Below are positions 39,959 to 48,357 of a stretch of DNA of 48,735 nucleotides, piece after piece. A program made the translations under genes and the position numbers. Each line of letters begins with the position of its first letter. Position 1 is the first letter of the stretch. The notes under the pieces were generated by a model. That model saw only the letters and a list, made by a program, of their open reading frames with translations. It was not told the origin of the DNA and searched no databases. Source of the DNA: JAWWPY01 sp964412845 (GTDB lineage Bacteria > Actinomycetota > Actinomycetes > Streptosporangiales > Streptosporangiaceae); the NCBI GenBank assembly GCA_964412845.1, contig CAYPQM010000025.1, forward strand, positions 1-48,735, in the 5' to 3' direction.

Positions 39959-41176
39959 ATGTTCGGAGTCGATTCCGAGGTCGGGCGGCTGCGCCAGGTC
40001 GTCCTGCACCGCCCAGACCTGGAGCTGAAACGGCTCACGCCGGACAACGCCGCCGAGCTTCTCTTCGACGACCTGCTCTGGGTGGCCGAAGCGCAGGCCG
40101 AGCACGACGCGTTCGCCGACACGCTCCGCAAGCGGGGGGTGCTGGTGCATTACTACGCCGACCTGCTGACGGAGACCCTGAAAATCGCCGACGCCCGCGA
40201 GTACATCCTGGACCGGGTATTCGACCCGCGCCTGCACGGACCACTGGCCTGCGCGGCGCTGCGCGGCGCTCTGGCCAGGCTCGGCCCCGCGGACCTGGCC
40301 CGGTACCTGATCGGGGGGATCACCAAGCGGGAAATCCTGGAACTGGTGCCCGAGCCCAAGAGCATCGCGTTCCACTCACTGGACATCGACGGCTTCGTAC
40401 TCACCCCGCTGCCCAACCTGCTCTACCAGCGCGACACCTCGTGCTGGATCTACGGCGGGGTGTCCGTGAACGCCATGGCCATGCCGGCCCGGATGCGGGA
40501 GACCGTCTACGACGAGGCCATCTACCGCTGGCATCCCATGTTCGCCAACGGCGGTTTCGAGGTCTGGTACCACGGCACGGAGAGCGCACCCGCGACCATC
40601 GAGGGCGGCGACATCCTGGTGCTCGGCAACGGCGCGGTACTGGCCGGGATGAGCGAGCGGACCACGCCACAAGCCGTCGAGATGCTCGCGCACCGGCTGT
40701 TCTCCACGGGCGCGGCCCGTTGCCTGGTAGCTCTGGACATGCCGAAGGCCAGGACATTCATGCACCTGGACACGGTGCTGACCATGGTGGATTACGGGAC
40801 GTTCACCAAGTACGCGGGGCTGGGCATGCTGCCCGCCTACACGGTCGAGCCGGGGGCCAGCGTCCACGAGCTCAAGGTCACCGACCACCCGCCGGAAGAC
40901 ATGCACGCCGCGCTGGCGGCCGCACTGGACCTGCCCAGCATCACGGTGCTGACCGCCACCCAGGATGTGCGCGCCGCGCAGCGGGAACAGTGGGACGACG
41001 GCTGCAACGTGCTGGCCGTCGAGCCCGGCGTGGTGGTCGCCTACGAGCGCAACGTGACCACCAATACCTACCTGCGGGAGAACGGCATCGAAGTGATCAC
41101 CATCCGCGGCAGCGAACTGGGCCGGGGCCGCGGCGGCCCGCGCTGCATGAGCTGCCCCCTCGAACGCGCCCCCTGA
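39959..41176 (+). CDS. arcA: Arginine deiminase
   Basis: 405 residues from the ATG at 39959, with GGGGAG seven bases upstream. The enzyme hydrolyses arginine to citrulline and ammonia. Family words: MFGVDSEVGRLRQVVLHRP, LVPEPKSIAFHSLDIDGFVLTPLPNLLYQRDTSCWI, ATIEGGDILVLGNGAVLAGMSERT, MHLDTVLTMVD with the catalytic histidine, and RGGPRCMSCPLER with the catalytic cysteine near the end. Ornithine transcarbamoylase and carbamate kinase are not adjacent, so the ATP-yielding pathway is not encoded here as a unit. The next gene starts two bases after its stop. Confidence 0.93.
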   Translation: MFGVDSEVGRLRQVVLHRPDLELKRLTPDNAAELLFDDLLWVAEAQAEHDAFADTLRKRGVLVHYYADLLTETLKIADAREYILDRVFDPRLHGPLACAALRGALARLGPADLARYLIGGITKREILELVPEPKSIAFHSLDIDGFVLTPLPNLLYQRDTSCWIYGGVSVNAMAMPARMRETVYDEAIYRWHPMFANGGFEVWYHGTESAPATIEGGDILVLGNGAVLAGMSERTTPQAVEMLAHRLFSTGAARCLVALDMPKARTFMHLDTVLTMVDYGTFTKYAGLGMLPAYTVEPGASVHELKVTDHPPEDMHAALAAALDLPSITVLTATQDVRAAQREQWDDGCNVLAVEPGVVVAYERNVTTNTYLRENGIEVITIRGSELGRGRGGPRCMSCPLERAP

Positions 41177-41178
41177 CC

Positions 41179-43494
41179 ATGATGGCCGACGTAGCCGAGG
41201 GTGAACTGCTGGACGCGTGCCGCCAGGGACGTGTTCTTGACTGCGCGGACGGCGCTGCCCACCGCACGGTGGACGCCGCCATCCTGCGCCGCTGCTGCCA
41301 CCTGCTGAAAGATCAGGTTGACCCGCGTGGGGTCAGAATCAGCAGCGCCCGGGTCGCCGGGCGGCTGGACCTGGCCGGGCTGGATGTGCCGTTCCCGCTG
41401 CGGTTCGACGGGTGCGAGTTCGACACGGCGCCTACCGTAGAGGGAGCCGTCCTGCACGAGCTGGCGCTGACTGGCTGCACGCGCCTGCCGGGGCTGCTCG
41501 CCAACGGGCTGCGGGTCCGGCGTGATCTCGATTTGTCAGGTTCCCACGTGACCGGTGGGCACCTCACGAGCGCGAGCACCTCCCAGCGGTCCGCCATCTG
41601 GCTGTGCGAATCGGACATCGGTGGCCGCCTCCTGTTCCGCGACACGATCATTGACGCCGAGGGTGAGCGGTCGTTGCAGGCCGACCGGATGCATGTCGGC
41701 GGGACAGTCCGGTTCCTGCACAACTTCACCGCTCGTGGAGACATCCGGCTGCTGGGTGCCCGCATCGACGGCACGCTTGACTTCACCGGCGCGCGGATCG
41801 AATCTCTCACCGGGCACGCTTTGAACCTCAACTACGCGATCATCGGCGGCAGCGTCTTCCTGATCGACGGAACGGCCCGGCGGCGTCCGGTCATCAAGGG
41901 CCGCATCGACATGAGCAGCGCGCACATCTCCGGCCAGTTCCTCATCCGCAACGCCACCCTCGAAGAACCCGGCGTAACGCCGGTGGACAGTGGCTACTCC
42001 ACGTCGTCCCGGCTCGGCGGCACGGCGCTGAGCGCCCCACGGCTGTCGGTCGGCGCCGAGGTCACGCTGGAAGGAACCTGCCAGGTCACCGGCGGGCTGG
42101 ACCTCTCGATGAGCGAGCTGAGCAGCCTGTCGGTCGGTGACGGCTGCTCGCTACGGGCACCTGGCCGGACGGCCCTGAACCTGACCAACGCCGCACTGCG
42201 TTCCAGCCTGACCATTGCTCGTGGTGCCGCCGTGCAGGGCAGCATCCGCCTGCCCGGCGCGCACATCCGCGGCAGCCTGTCGCTGCAAGGCGCGACGCTG
42301 ACCGCGCCAGCAAGCGGATCCCTGGTCGTAGCGCACGGTGTCACCGTGGACGGCGACGTGGAGCTGCGAGATCTGCACGCCACCGGCGGGCAGCTTGGAT
42401 TCCGCGGCGCCGCGCTGGGCAGCGCCGTCGAGGCGGCCGGCGCGCGGCTGACAAATCCCGACGGGCTGACGCTGAACCTGCACCAGGCGATCGTCGGAGG
42501 TTCGGTCCGCCTGGTCGATGGCTTCGAGTCGGTGGGCCTGGTCAGGCTGGCCCGGTCCACGATCGAGGGCCGGCTGCGATGTACCCGCGGCTCGTTCAGC
42601 TGCCCGGCTCCGTCCGAGCGGAATGAGGAGGGGCACGCGATCGAAGCGACCTCGGCGACGATCCGCGGCGGCATGGACCTGGGCTGGACCACCGTCACGC
42701 CCAGCGTGGACTTCACCGACACCACCACGACATTCCTGGCCGATGATCCGGCCAGCTGGCCGCCCCGGTTCAGCGTGTCCGGATTCACCTATGACCGGTT
42801 CGAGCGGCCGCTGGGCGGCGGCTCGGGCCAGACGTGGGACCGGGCCGCCCGGACCGCCTGGCTGGGTCACCAGGCGGTCTACGACTCCGGCCCCTACGAG
42901 CAGGCCGCCCGCGTGTTCCGCCAGCACGGATACACCAGCGAGGCGGAGGAGATCCTGATCGCCCAGCGAAGGCAGGCCCGCCATACCGTCGGCGGCCGGC
43001 TCGGCGGCCTGGGACGAGCCCTGGACAGCGTGTATGACATCACCGTCCGCTACGGCTACCGGCCAGAGCGGGTCCTGTGGCTACTCGCCACCCTGCTCAT
43101 CCTGGTCGTCATCTCACTTGAGATTCCCGTCGGCCAGGCCACGCTGCGCGCCACTACCTCCGCCGGAACCGTCTACACCACGAGCGGCCCGCTGGACGCC
43201 GCCCCCGCTGCCGCCGGGAACCCGGCCCACGTCGCCCGGCTCCCGGCCACCGCGGCGTCCGCGGCCGCGGACGCGTGCGGCGACGGCCAGGTGCGGTGCT
43301 TCAACCCCATCTTCTTCGCGATCGACACGGTCATCCCGCTGGTCTCGCTCGATCAAAGGTCGGCCTGGTATCCCGACCCGCACCTGCGAGATGGCTCATT
43401 CATGCAGTGGTGGCTCAACGTCGCCACGTTGCTCGGCTGGCTGCTGTCGTCGATCTTCGTGCTGTCCCTGGCCCGCATCGCCCGCGCCGCGTAG
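41179..43494 (+). CDS. Beta-helix membrane protein, translationally linked to arcA
   Basis: 771 residues. From about residue 45 to 500 the sequence repeats words of the form GxLxLxGAxIxGxLxL (for example RIDGTLDFTGARIESL and AHIRGSLSLQGATLTA), typical of a right-handed beta-helix related to pentapeptide-repeat folds. A helical region follows (YEQAARVFRQHGYTSEAEEILIAQRRQ), then two membrane segments (VLWLLATLLILVVISLEI and WWLNVATLLGWLLSSIFVLSLARI). The outside loop between them holds a cysteine pair (ACGDGQVRC) and FAIDTVIPLVSLDQRSAWYP, a motif I recall from similar membrane proteins, some annotated as oxidoreductases without evidence. Function unknown. It starts 2 bp after the arcA stop; the second ATG (41182) is also possible. 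Confidence 0.8.
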   Translation: MMADVAEGELLDACRQGRVLDCADGAAHRTVDAAILRRCCHLLKDQVDPRGVRISSARVAGRLDLAGLDVPFPLRFDGCEFDTAPTVEGAVLHELALTGCTRLPGLLANGLRVRRDLDLSGSHVTGGHLTSASTSQRSAIWLCESDIGGRLLFRDTIIDAEGERSLQADRMHVGGTVRFLHNFTARGDIRLLGARIDGTLDFTGARIESLTGHALNLNYAIIGGSVFLIDGTARRRPVIKGRIDMSSAHISGQFLIRNATLEEPGVTPVDSGYSTSSRLGGTALSAPRLSVGAEVTLEGTCQVTGGLDLSMSELSSLSVGDGCSLRAPGRTALNLTNAALRSSLTIARGAAVQGSIRLPGAHIRGSLSLQGATLTAPASGSLVVAHGVTVDGDVELRDLHATGGQLGFRGAALGSAVEAAGARLTNPDGLTLNLHQAIVGGSVRLVDGFESVGLVRLARSTIEGRLRCTRGSFSCPAPSERNEEGHAIEATSATIRGGMDLGWTTVTPSVDFTDTTTTFLADDPASWPPRFSVSGFTYDRFERPLGGGSGQTWDRAARTAWLGHQAVYDSGPYEQAARVFRQHGYTSEAEEILIAQRRQARHTVGGRLGGLGRALDSVYDITVRYGYRPERVLWLLATLLILVVISLEIPVGQATLRATTSAGTVYTTSGPLDAAPAAAGNPAHVARLPATAASAAADACGDGQVRCFNPIFFAIDTVIPLVSLDQRSAWYPDPHLRDGSFMQWWLNVATLLGWLLSSIFVLSLARIARAA

Positions 43495-43533
43495 CGCGCG
43501 CTGTCCCGGGTACCGAGCGGGCCGGAGCCTGGC

Positions 43534-44109
43534 TCAGAGCTTGCTGTGCAACTGCTCGACGATCTGCTTTCCCTGGCCGGCGGTCACGTAGGTCAGGCCG
43601 CCGATCTTGATGTAGGTGTCGCCGAACACGGCACCGTAGCTGCCGAACGCGCTCGCCCCCACTGACCCCGCATTTCCCTTGGGATCAGGCTCAGAGTAGG
43701 CCTCGTCGCCGACACCGGAGACAGCAGTCGGCGGGTAGCCGACCGACTTCAGCGCGGATAGGTCGATGCCGAACTCCGACTTGCCGGCCTGGGTTTCGAC
43801 CGAGATCTGCAGCAGGGCACTGTCCGGGCCGTCGTACTCGCAGCTGAAGACGACACCACCGGTGCTGTCGGATTTCGTCTTCGTGAAAGTGGTGCCGGTG
43901 ATCTGCGATGCGGCCGAGGCCGGCAGAGCGGCGCACACGTCAAAGTTCTTCGCCACGCTGGCTCCGGTGTTGCCCGTGGTCGTGGTGCCCGATGACGCGG
44001 TGCCGGCCGCTGAGGCCGCCGCGCCGGTCGTCGATCCGCTCGAACATGCCGTTGCCGACGCAACGACCAGGATCAGGCCGGCTGGCGCGAACACGGTGCT
44101 GACTCGCAT
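43534..44109 (-). CDS. Secreted lipoprotein of unknown function (DUF3558-like)
   Basis: 191 residues from the ATG at 44109, which has GGGAG upstream; an upstream in-frame start adds a tail that spoils the signal. The signal peptide MRVSTVFAPAGLILVVASATAC ends at a cysteine with a fair lipobox, followed by a Ser/Thr/Gly linker. The domain has FDVCAALPASAASQITG and FSCEYDGPDSALLQISV, a two-cysteine pattern like DUF3558 surface lipoproteins. Gene family and role are uncertain. It is convergent with the beta-helix gene. Confidence 0.75.
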   Translation of the reverse strand: MRVSTVFAPAGLILVVASATACSSGSTTGAAASAAGTASSGTTTTGNTGASVAKNFDVCAALPASAASQITGTTFTKTKSDSTGGVVFSCEYDGPDSALLQISVETQAGKSEFGIDLSALKSVGYPPTAVSGVGDEAYSEPDPKGNAGSVGASAFGSYGAVFGDTYIKIGGLTYVTAGQGKQIVEQLHSKL

Positions 44110-44281
44110 GACTTCTCCCGTTAGTTTCCGCTGGTGAGACGCAGCGCAACGCACCCCGTCGGCTGTCTGTCTGGCTAACGGGACCGACGTTAGGGGCGCG
44201 GCCAGGATGAGGAATCAGGGATAACCCTCGGCTTGGGAGCCTGATCTGGCCTCCCGGCGCCGGGGGCTCTACCGTCGCGCC

Positions 44282-44542
44282 ATGGGCGGGTTCATCGTGG
44301 AGCGGTACTGGCCGGGCGTGACCGAGGCGGACGTGCGGCTCGCGGCGGCCGCGCTGCGGGCGGCCGGCGGCCCGGACATCCGGTACCTGGGCAGCATCCT
44401 GATGCCCGGGGACGAGGTGGTGCTGTTCCGGTTCGATGCCGCCAGCGCCCGGCAGGTGGCGGCGAGCAGCGAGCGGGCCGGGCTGCGCTGTGACCGCGTG
44501 GTCCCGGCCGTCTTCCTCGATCCGCCGGACGCTGGCCCGTAA
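44282..44542 (+). CDS. Small DUF4242-like protein
   Basis: 86 residues. The N-terminal FIVERYWPGVTEADV and a later DEVVLFRFDAASARQVAASSERAGLRCDRVVPA resemble DUF4242 proteins, small ferredoxin-like folds of which one Streptomyces member (SCO4226) binds nickel. The histidines of that site are not evident here, so metal binding is doubtful. No clear ribosome site is visible upstream. It is convergent with the LuxR-family gene. Confidence 0.65.
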   Translation: MGGFIVERYWPGVTEADVRLAAAALRAAGGPDIRYLGSILMPGDEVVLFRFDAASARQVAASSERAGLRCDRVVPAVFLDPPDAGP

Positions 44543-44568
44543 CCGGGCCGGCCGTCAGGGGGCCGGGG

Positions 44569-47370
44569 TCAGGGGCCGGGGCGTCCCATCCGGGCGCCGA
44601 GTTCAGCACGGGAGGTGATGCCGAGCTTGCGGTAGGCACGGGCGAGATTGGCCTCCACCGTCTTGACCGCGAGGAACAGCTGCTGCGCCACTTCGCGGTT
44701 GGGCAGGCCGGCGGCGGCCAGTTCCGCGACGCGGCGCTCGGTCTCGGTCAGCGTGCCAGCGGCCGCCGGCCGCAAGTTCACCCGGGCCAGCTCCGCGGCC
44801 GCCTGCCTCGCCCAGGCCGCGGCACCGAACGTGGTGAACTCACGGTGTGCCTCGGCGAGCAGATCCCGGGCCAGGCGCTTGGCTTTGGCCCGGCGGTGAA
44901 TCTGGCCCGCGATCAGCAGCGTCCTGGCCCGGTTGAACCGCAAAGGCGAGGTGTCGTACCAGGTCAGGGCCTGCTCGATGGTGGCCAGGGCCTCAGGCAT
45001 CCGGCCGCTCGCGGCATGGACCATCGCGCGCCCGGTCATCGCGACGGCCCCGGCCGAGCGCCGCCCGGAGGCGGCCACCTGGCCATCGAGGTGATCGAGG
45101 AAGGCCAGCGCGTCGGCCAGCCGCCCGGTCGCGACGAGGGCCTCCAGGTAGTCCAGGTACGAGCGGCTGTACCCGGGCTCACCGAGATGCATCGCGGTCA
45201 GGACGGCATACCAGCGATCGAGATGGCCGGCCGCGGTGACCGGGTCGCCGCGGGACAGCGCGGCGAAGCCGAGCACTTCGGAGGCCCGCAGCCGGTCCCA
45301 GTTGGTGGCCATGGTCCGGTCACGCGCTGTGACCAGCATGTCCACCGCCTCGTCCAGGCGCCCTTCGTGGGCCATGACGTGGCTGAGGTTGAAGCGGGCC
45401 TGCCCCGCCAGCGCGGCCAGGCTGCCCTGCTCGGCCACGTCGAGGTGCTCCTCGGCGAACTGCCGGGCCCGGGCGATCTGCCCTTGCCACAGCGCGATGT
45501 GCGGCAGGTGCGCCAGGGTGTAGGCGATCGAGGACAGGTCGGCCGACGCGCGGGCTTCGGCCAGCAGGGCCAGCAGCCGGGTCTGCGCCTCGTCCAGATC
45601 GTCGGCGTACTTCAGCAACGCGGCGTAGCTGGCGTCGGCCCGGTCGGACAGCCGGCGGCTCGGGTGTCTGCGCTCGATCTCGATGGCCCGCCGGAACATG
45701 TCATGATCCAGGCCCCGGCCCGCCCGGAACCGGGCCCCCGCGGCCTGCGACAGCGCACCGGACATCACGGCGGGATCGGGCTGGCCGGCCTGCTCCAGCA
45801 GGCCCACCGCCTCGGTCGCGGAGGCGTCGGCCAGCGCGATGTCATCCGTTACGGCGGCCAGGGTCAGCAGTGCCTCCGACCGGACCAGCGGGTCGGCGGC
45901 CGCTTCGGCGACCGCGACCTGAAGCTCAGCCACGGCGCCGCCCCAGCCGACCACTTCCGTGACCATCTCGGCCAGCCGGATACGTCGGCGGGCCCGCTGC
46001 GACACGGCGGGTGTCAGGTCGATCGCCTGCCGCTGGGCCTGCACCGCCCCTGGGCTGTCGCCTGCCCGGACCAGCGCGTCGGCCAGCCGGTCCAGCCGGG
46101 CCGCCCGGTCGGCATCGGAGTCCGTGTGCTGGAGCGCCAGCCGGGACAGTTCGACCGCGATATCGGGCGCGCCCGCGGCCAGCGCCGCCGCCACGCCGGC
46201 ATCCAGGGCCCGGGCGATCTGGGGATCCGCCCTGGTCGCCGCCAGAGCGGCGTGCCGGGCCCGCTCCAGCGGGTCATCCGGGCCGGCCGACAGCCGCTGG
46301 TGCAGCGCCCGCCGGCCGGCGGCCGGCAGGGCGGCGTAGGCGGCGGCGCTCACCAGCGGATGCGCGGCCCGCACGATCCGCGGACCGCCCAGCGCCGGCG
46401 GCTCGTCAACGACGACGAGTCCGGCGAGCACCGCGCGGTCCACCGCGCCGGGGTCGAGCCCCGTGTCGGTGAACCGCCAGGACGCCGCCGTGCCCGCGGC
46501 GATCTCCAGAACGTCCTGCGGCAAGGTCGCGACCCGCTCGGCCACCAGCCCGTCCAGGCTGGTGGGCAGCGGCAGCGGAACCCCCGGCCGGGGAACGATC
46601 TCCAGCCGGTCCAGGGCGCGCGCCAGCTCCAGCGCGTACAGCGGATTCCCGCCGGATGTCGCGTGCACCCGCAGCAGGACCGGCCGGGCCAGCCGCGCCG
46701 CCAGCCGGGCGGCCAGCAGCTCGAACAGCGCGCCCACGGTGACCGGGCCCACCTCGACCGACAGCACCTGATCGCCCGGCAGGCCGTCCAACGGTGCCCA
46801 CCGGGATCTGTCGCCGCGCGCGGTGGCAACCAGCCGCACCCGGCTGGCCATCCCCATCCGGCGCAGCGCGAACCGCAGCGCGCCGGCGCTCGCCGCGTCC
46901 AGGTAGGGCAGGTCATCCAGGGCGATCAGCACCGGGCCGGACTGCGCCAGCGCGGCCAGCACCGACCACAGCGCGGTACCGACGGCCCGCTCGTCGGCCG
47001 CCTGGCCGCCCTCCGACTGCAGCATCACGACCTGCAGGGCCTCGCGCTGCGGCGGCGGGAGCTCAGCCAGGACGGGCGCTGCGACCGTGCGCAGCAGGTC
47101 GGTCAGGCCCACCCACGGGAGCTGGGCCTCGGCGACCCCGGCCCGGGAGGCCAGCACCAGGTAGCCGAGGCTGGACGCCCGCTGCAGGGTCCATTCCCAC
47201 AAGGCGGTCTTCCCGATCCCGGCCGGCCCGGTGAAGATCGCCGCCAGCGCCTCGGCGCCGCCACCCCCGCTCCGGGCGGCCGGGTCCAGGAAGCCGGCGA
47301 GCAGGGCACGCTCAGCGTCCCGCCCCACGATCGCCGGCTCAGCCGGCGACCGATGCACCTGCCCGCCCAT
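44569..47370 (-). CDS. LAL-type LuxR-family transcriptional regulator with AAA ATPase
   Basis: 933 residues. Walker A GPAGIGKTALWEW lies near residue 49 and Walker B VLIALDDLPYLD near 150. A long helical repeat region, probably TPR-like, covers about 350-850 (for example LAHLPHIALWQGQIARARQFAEEHL). The LuxR helix-turn-helix is at the end: LTETERRVAELAAAGLPNREVAQQLFLAVKTVEANLARAYRKLGI. LAL proteins bind inducers and activate catabolic or secondary-metabolism genes. The target is unknown. The ATG at 47370 has GGGGGTGG upstream. Confidence 0.92.
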   Translation of the reverse strand: MGGQVHRSPAEPAIVGRDAERALLAGFLDPAARSGGGGAEALAAIFTGPAGIGKTALWEWTLQRASSLGYLVLASRAGVAEAQLPWVGLTDLLRTVAAPVLAELPPPQREALQVVMLQSEGGQAADERAVGTALWSVLAALAQSGPVLIALDDLPYLDAASAGALRFALRRMGMASRVRLVATARGDRSRWAPLDGLPGDQVLSVEVGPVTVGALFELLAARLAARLARPVLLRVHATSGGNPLYALELARALDRLEIVPRPGVPLPLPTSLDGLVAERVATLPQDVLEIAAGTAASWRFTDTGLDPGAVDRAVLAGLVVVDEPPALGGPRIVRAAHPLVSAAAYAALPAAGRRALHQRLSAGPDDPLERARHAALAATRADPQIARALDAGVAAALAAGAPDIAVELSRLALQHTDSDADRAARLDRLADALVRAGDSPGAVQAQRQAIDLTPAVSQRARRRIRLAEMVTEVVGWGGAVAELQVAVAEAAADPLVRSEALLTLAAVTDDIALADASATEAVGLLEQAGQPDPAVMSGALSQAAGARFRAGRGLDHDMFRRAIEIERRHPSRRLSDRADASYAALLKYADDLDEAQTRLLALLAEARASADLSSIAYTLAHLPHIALWQGQIARARQFAEEHLDVAEQGSLAALAGQARFNLSHVMAHEGRLDEAVDMLVTARDRTMATNWDRLRASEVLGFAALSRGDPVTAAGHLDRWYAVLTAMHLGEPGYSRSYLDYLEALVATGRLADALAFLDHLDGQVAASGRRSAGAVAMTGRAMVHAASGRMPEALATIEQALTWYDTSPLRFNRARTLLIAGQIHRRAKAKRLARDLLAEAHREFTTFGAAAWARQAAAELARVNLRPAAAGTLTETERRVAELAAAGLPNREVAQQLFLAVKTVEANLARAYRKLGITSRAELGARMGRPGP

Positions 47371-47724
47371 GCCACCCCCGCCACACCGTCAGTTGCGCCG
47401 CCCCGGCGTTCACTGACATTGAACGTCATCCTGGCCGCCCAGGCGGAACGCCGGTCGGGCGGTCACCGCCACGAGGCCGACCGTAACCGGCCACGGGCCA
47501 GTGCGGTGCCGGGTTTCTCACCCACATTCTGCCTGTGAGTAATGGGTTGATCACTCTCCGGCATAAGTAGCCCGCCGCGCCGCGAAACTTCATCAATTCG
47601 GGTGACGTCACCCACCCCCAACCGACCAGAGAACTAATCAGGTTTCCTTCTAGCCTGAAGAAAGACCCACCGCACAAAGGTTGCGCCGAAGGCGCGACGC
47701 CACTCACGCAGAAATGGCCCGGCA
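47371..47724. other. Divergent intergenic region between the LAL regulator and a secreted protein gene
   Basis: 354 bp without a gene. It holds the perfect palindrome at 47600-47613 and an A/T-richer stretch around 47620-47680 that could hold promoters. No clear -35/-10 pair can be fixed. Confidence 0.55.
47600..47613. promoter_or_regulatory. Perfect 14-bp palindrome GGGTGACGTCACCC
   Basis: A perfect palindrome in the divergent region, about 230 bp from the LAL start and 110 bp from the secreted protein start. A dimeric-regulator site is possible; the regulator is unknown. Confidence 0.4.
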
Positions 47725-48258
47725 ATGAACATCGTCGTGAAGATCGTGTCCGCGGTTGTCCCGATCGCGCTGCTGGCTGGCGGCGGCGCGGCCTACCTCG
47801 CGAGGTCCACTCCCGCCGCGGCCGCCCTCAGCGCGACACCGGCCAGCGCAGGCCAACTGGCCAGCCCGTCCGCCGCGCCCATCAAGCCGGTCACGTCGGC
47901 CCAGCCGGTCACGTCGGCCAAGCCGGCCGCGGCTACCGCGTCCGACAAGTTCAACACCTGGATCAACGGCATCGGCGCGACCCTGCTGGAGAACGATCTC
48001 GGCGTCCTCTCCCAGACCAAGGCGGATGCCGCGGCGCAGAATGTCGCCGCACTCCAAGCGGACGCAAGCGCGCTCATCACCGCCGGAAATGCCTCGCTCG
48101 CCGATCCTCCGCCGTCTCACGCGGCCCACTGGAATGCCGCTTTCGCGGCGATGGTCCAGGCGGGCCAGGACATAGCAGCCGGGAACCTGGCCGGCGCGGT
48201 CGCGGAATCGAGCAGCGTGGAATCCAATATCTACGCCTTCAACTCAGAGACATCGTAA
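47725..48258 (+). CDS. Secreted or membrane-anchored protein of unknown function
   Basis: 177 residues. MNIVVKIVSAVVPIALLAGGGAAYLA is a signal peptide or anchor. An Ala/Pro/Ser-rich linker follows with two 18-bp repeats (47884-47919, PVTSAQ/PVTSAK). The remainder (FNTWINGIGATLLENDLGVLSQ and onward) is helical with no cysteine and no known motif. It is divergent from the LAL regulator and ends before a strong hairpin. Confidence 0.7.
   Translation: MNIVVKIVSAVVPIALLAGGGAAYLARSTPAAAALSATPASAGQLASPSAAPIKPVTSAQPVTSAKPAAATASDKFNTWINGIGATLLENDLGVLSQTKADAAAQNVAALQADASALITAGNASLADPPPSHAAHWNAAFAAMVQAGQDIAAGNLAGAVAESSSVESNIYAFNSETS
47884..47919 (+). repeat. 18-bp duplication in a secreted protein linker
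   Basis: AAGCCGGTCACGTCGGCC at 47884-47901 and CAGCCGGTCACGTCGGCC at 47902-47919, one base different. In frame. Confidence 0.8.
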
Positions 48259-48266
48259 GAGGAGGA

Positions 48267-48300
48267 CACTCCGGCCGCCCGGCCCCGGGCGGCCGGAGTG
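48267..48300 (+). terminator. Strong terminator hairpin
   Basis: CACTCCGGCCGCCCGG and its exact complement (48267-48282 and 48285-48300) are separated by two bases. They lie 8 bp beyond the stop at 48258, and a short T run (CCTTTCG) follows. Confidence 0.8.
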
Positions 48301-48357
48301 CGCCTTTCGCAGGTTCACCAGAATCCGCGCGGCCACGAGCGCGCCGGGCCTCCCTGA

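Noticed and set aside
39940..43494. A single 1,184-codon frame spanning arcA and the beta-helix gene
   Set aside because: Its first 410 codons are out of frame with the conserved arginine deiminase. The true second gene starts at 41179.
44845..47538. An 897-codon open frame antisense to the LAL regulator
   Set aside because: The minus strand carries Walker and LuxR motifs; the plus-strand product is low-complexity Arg/Gly/Pro.
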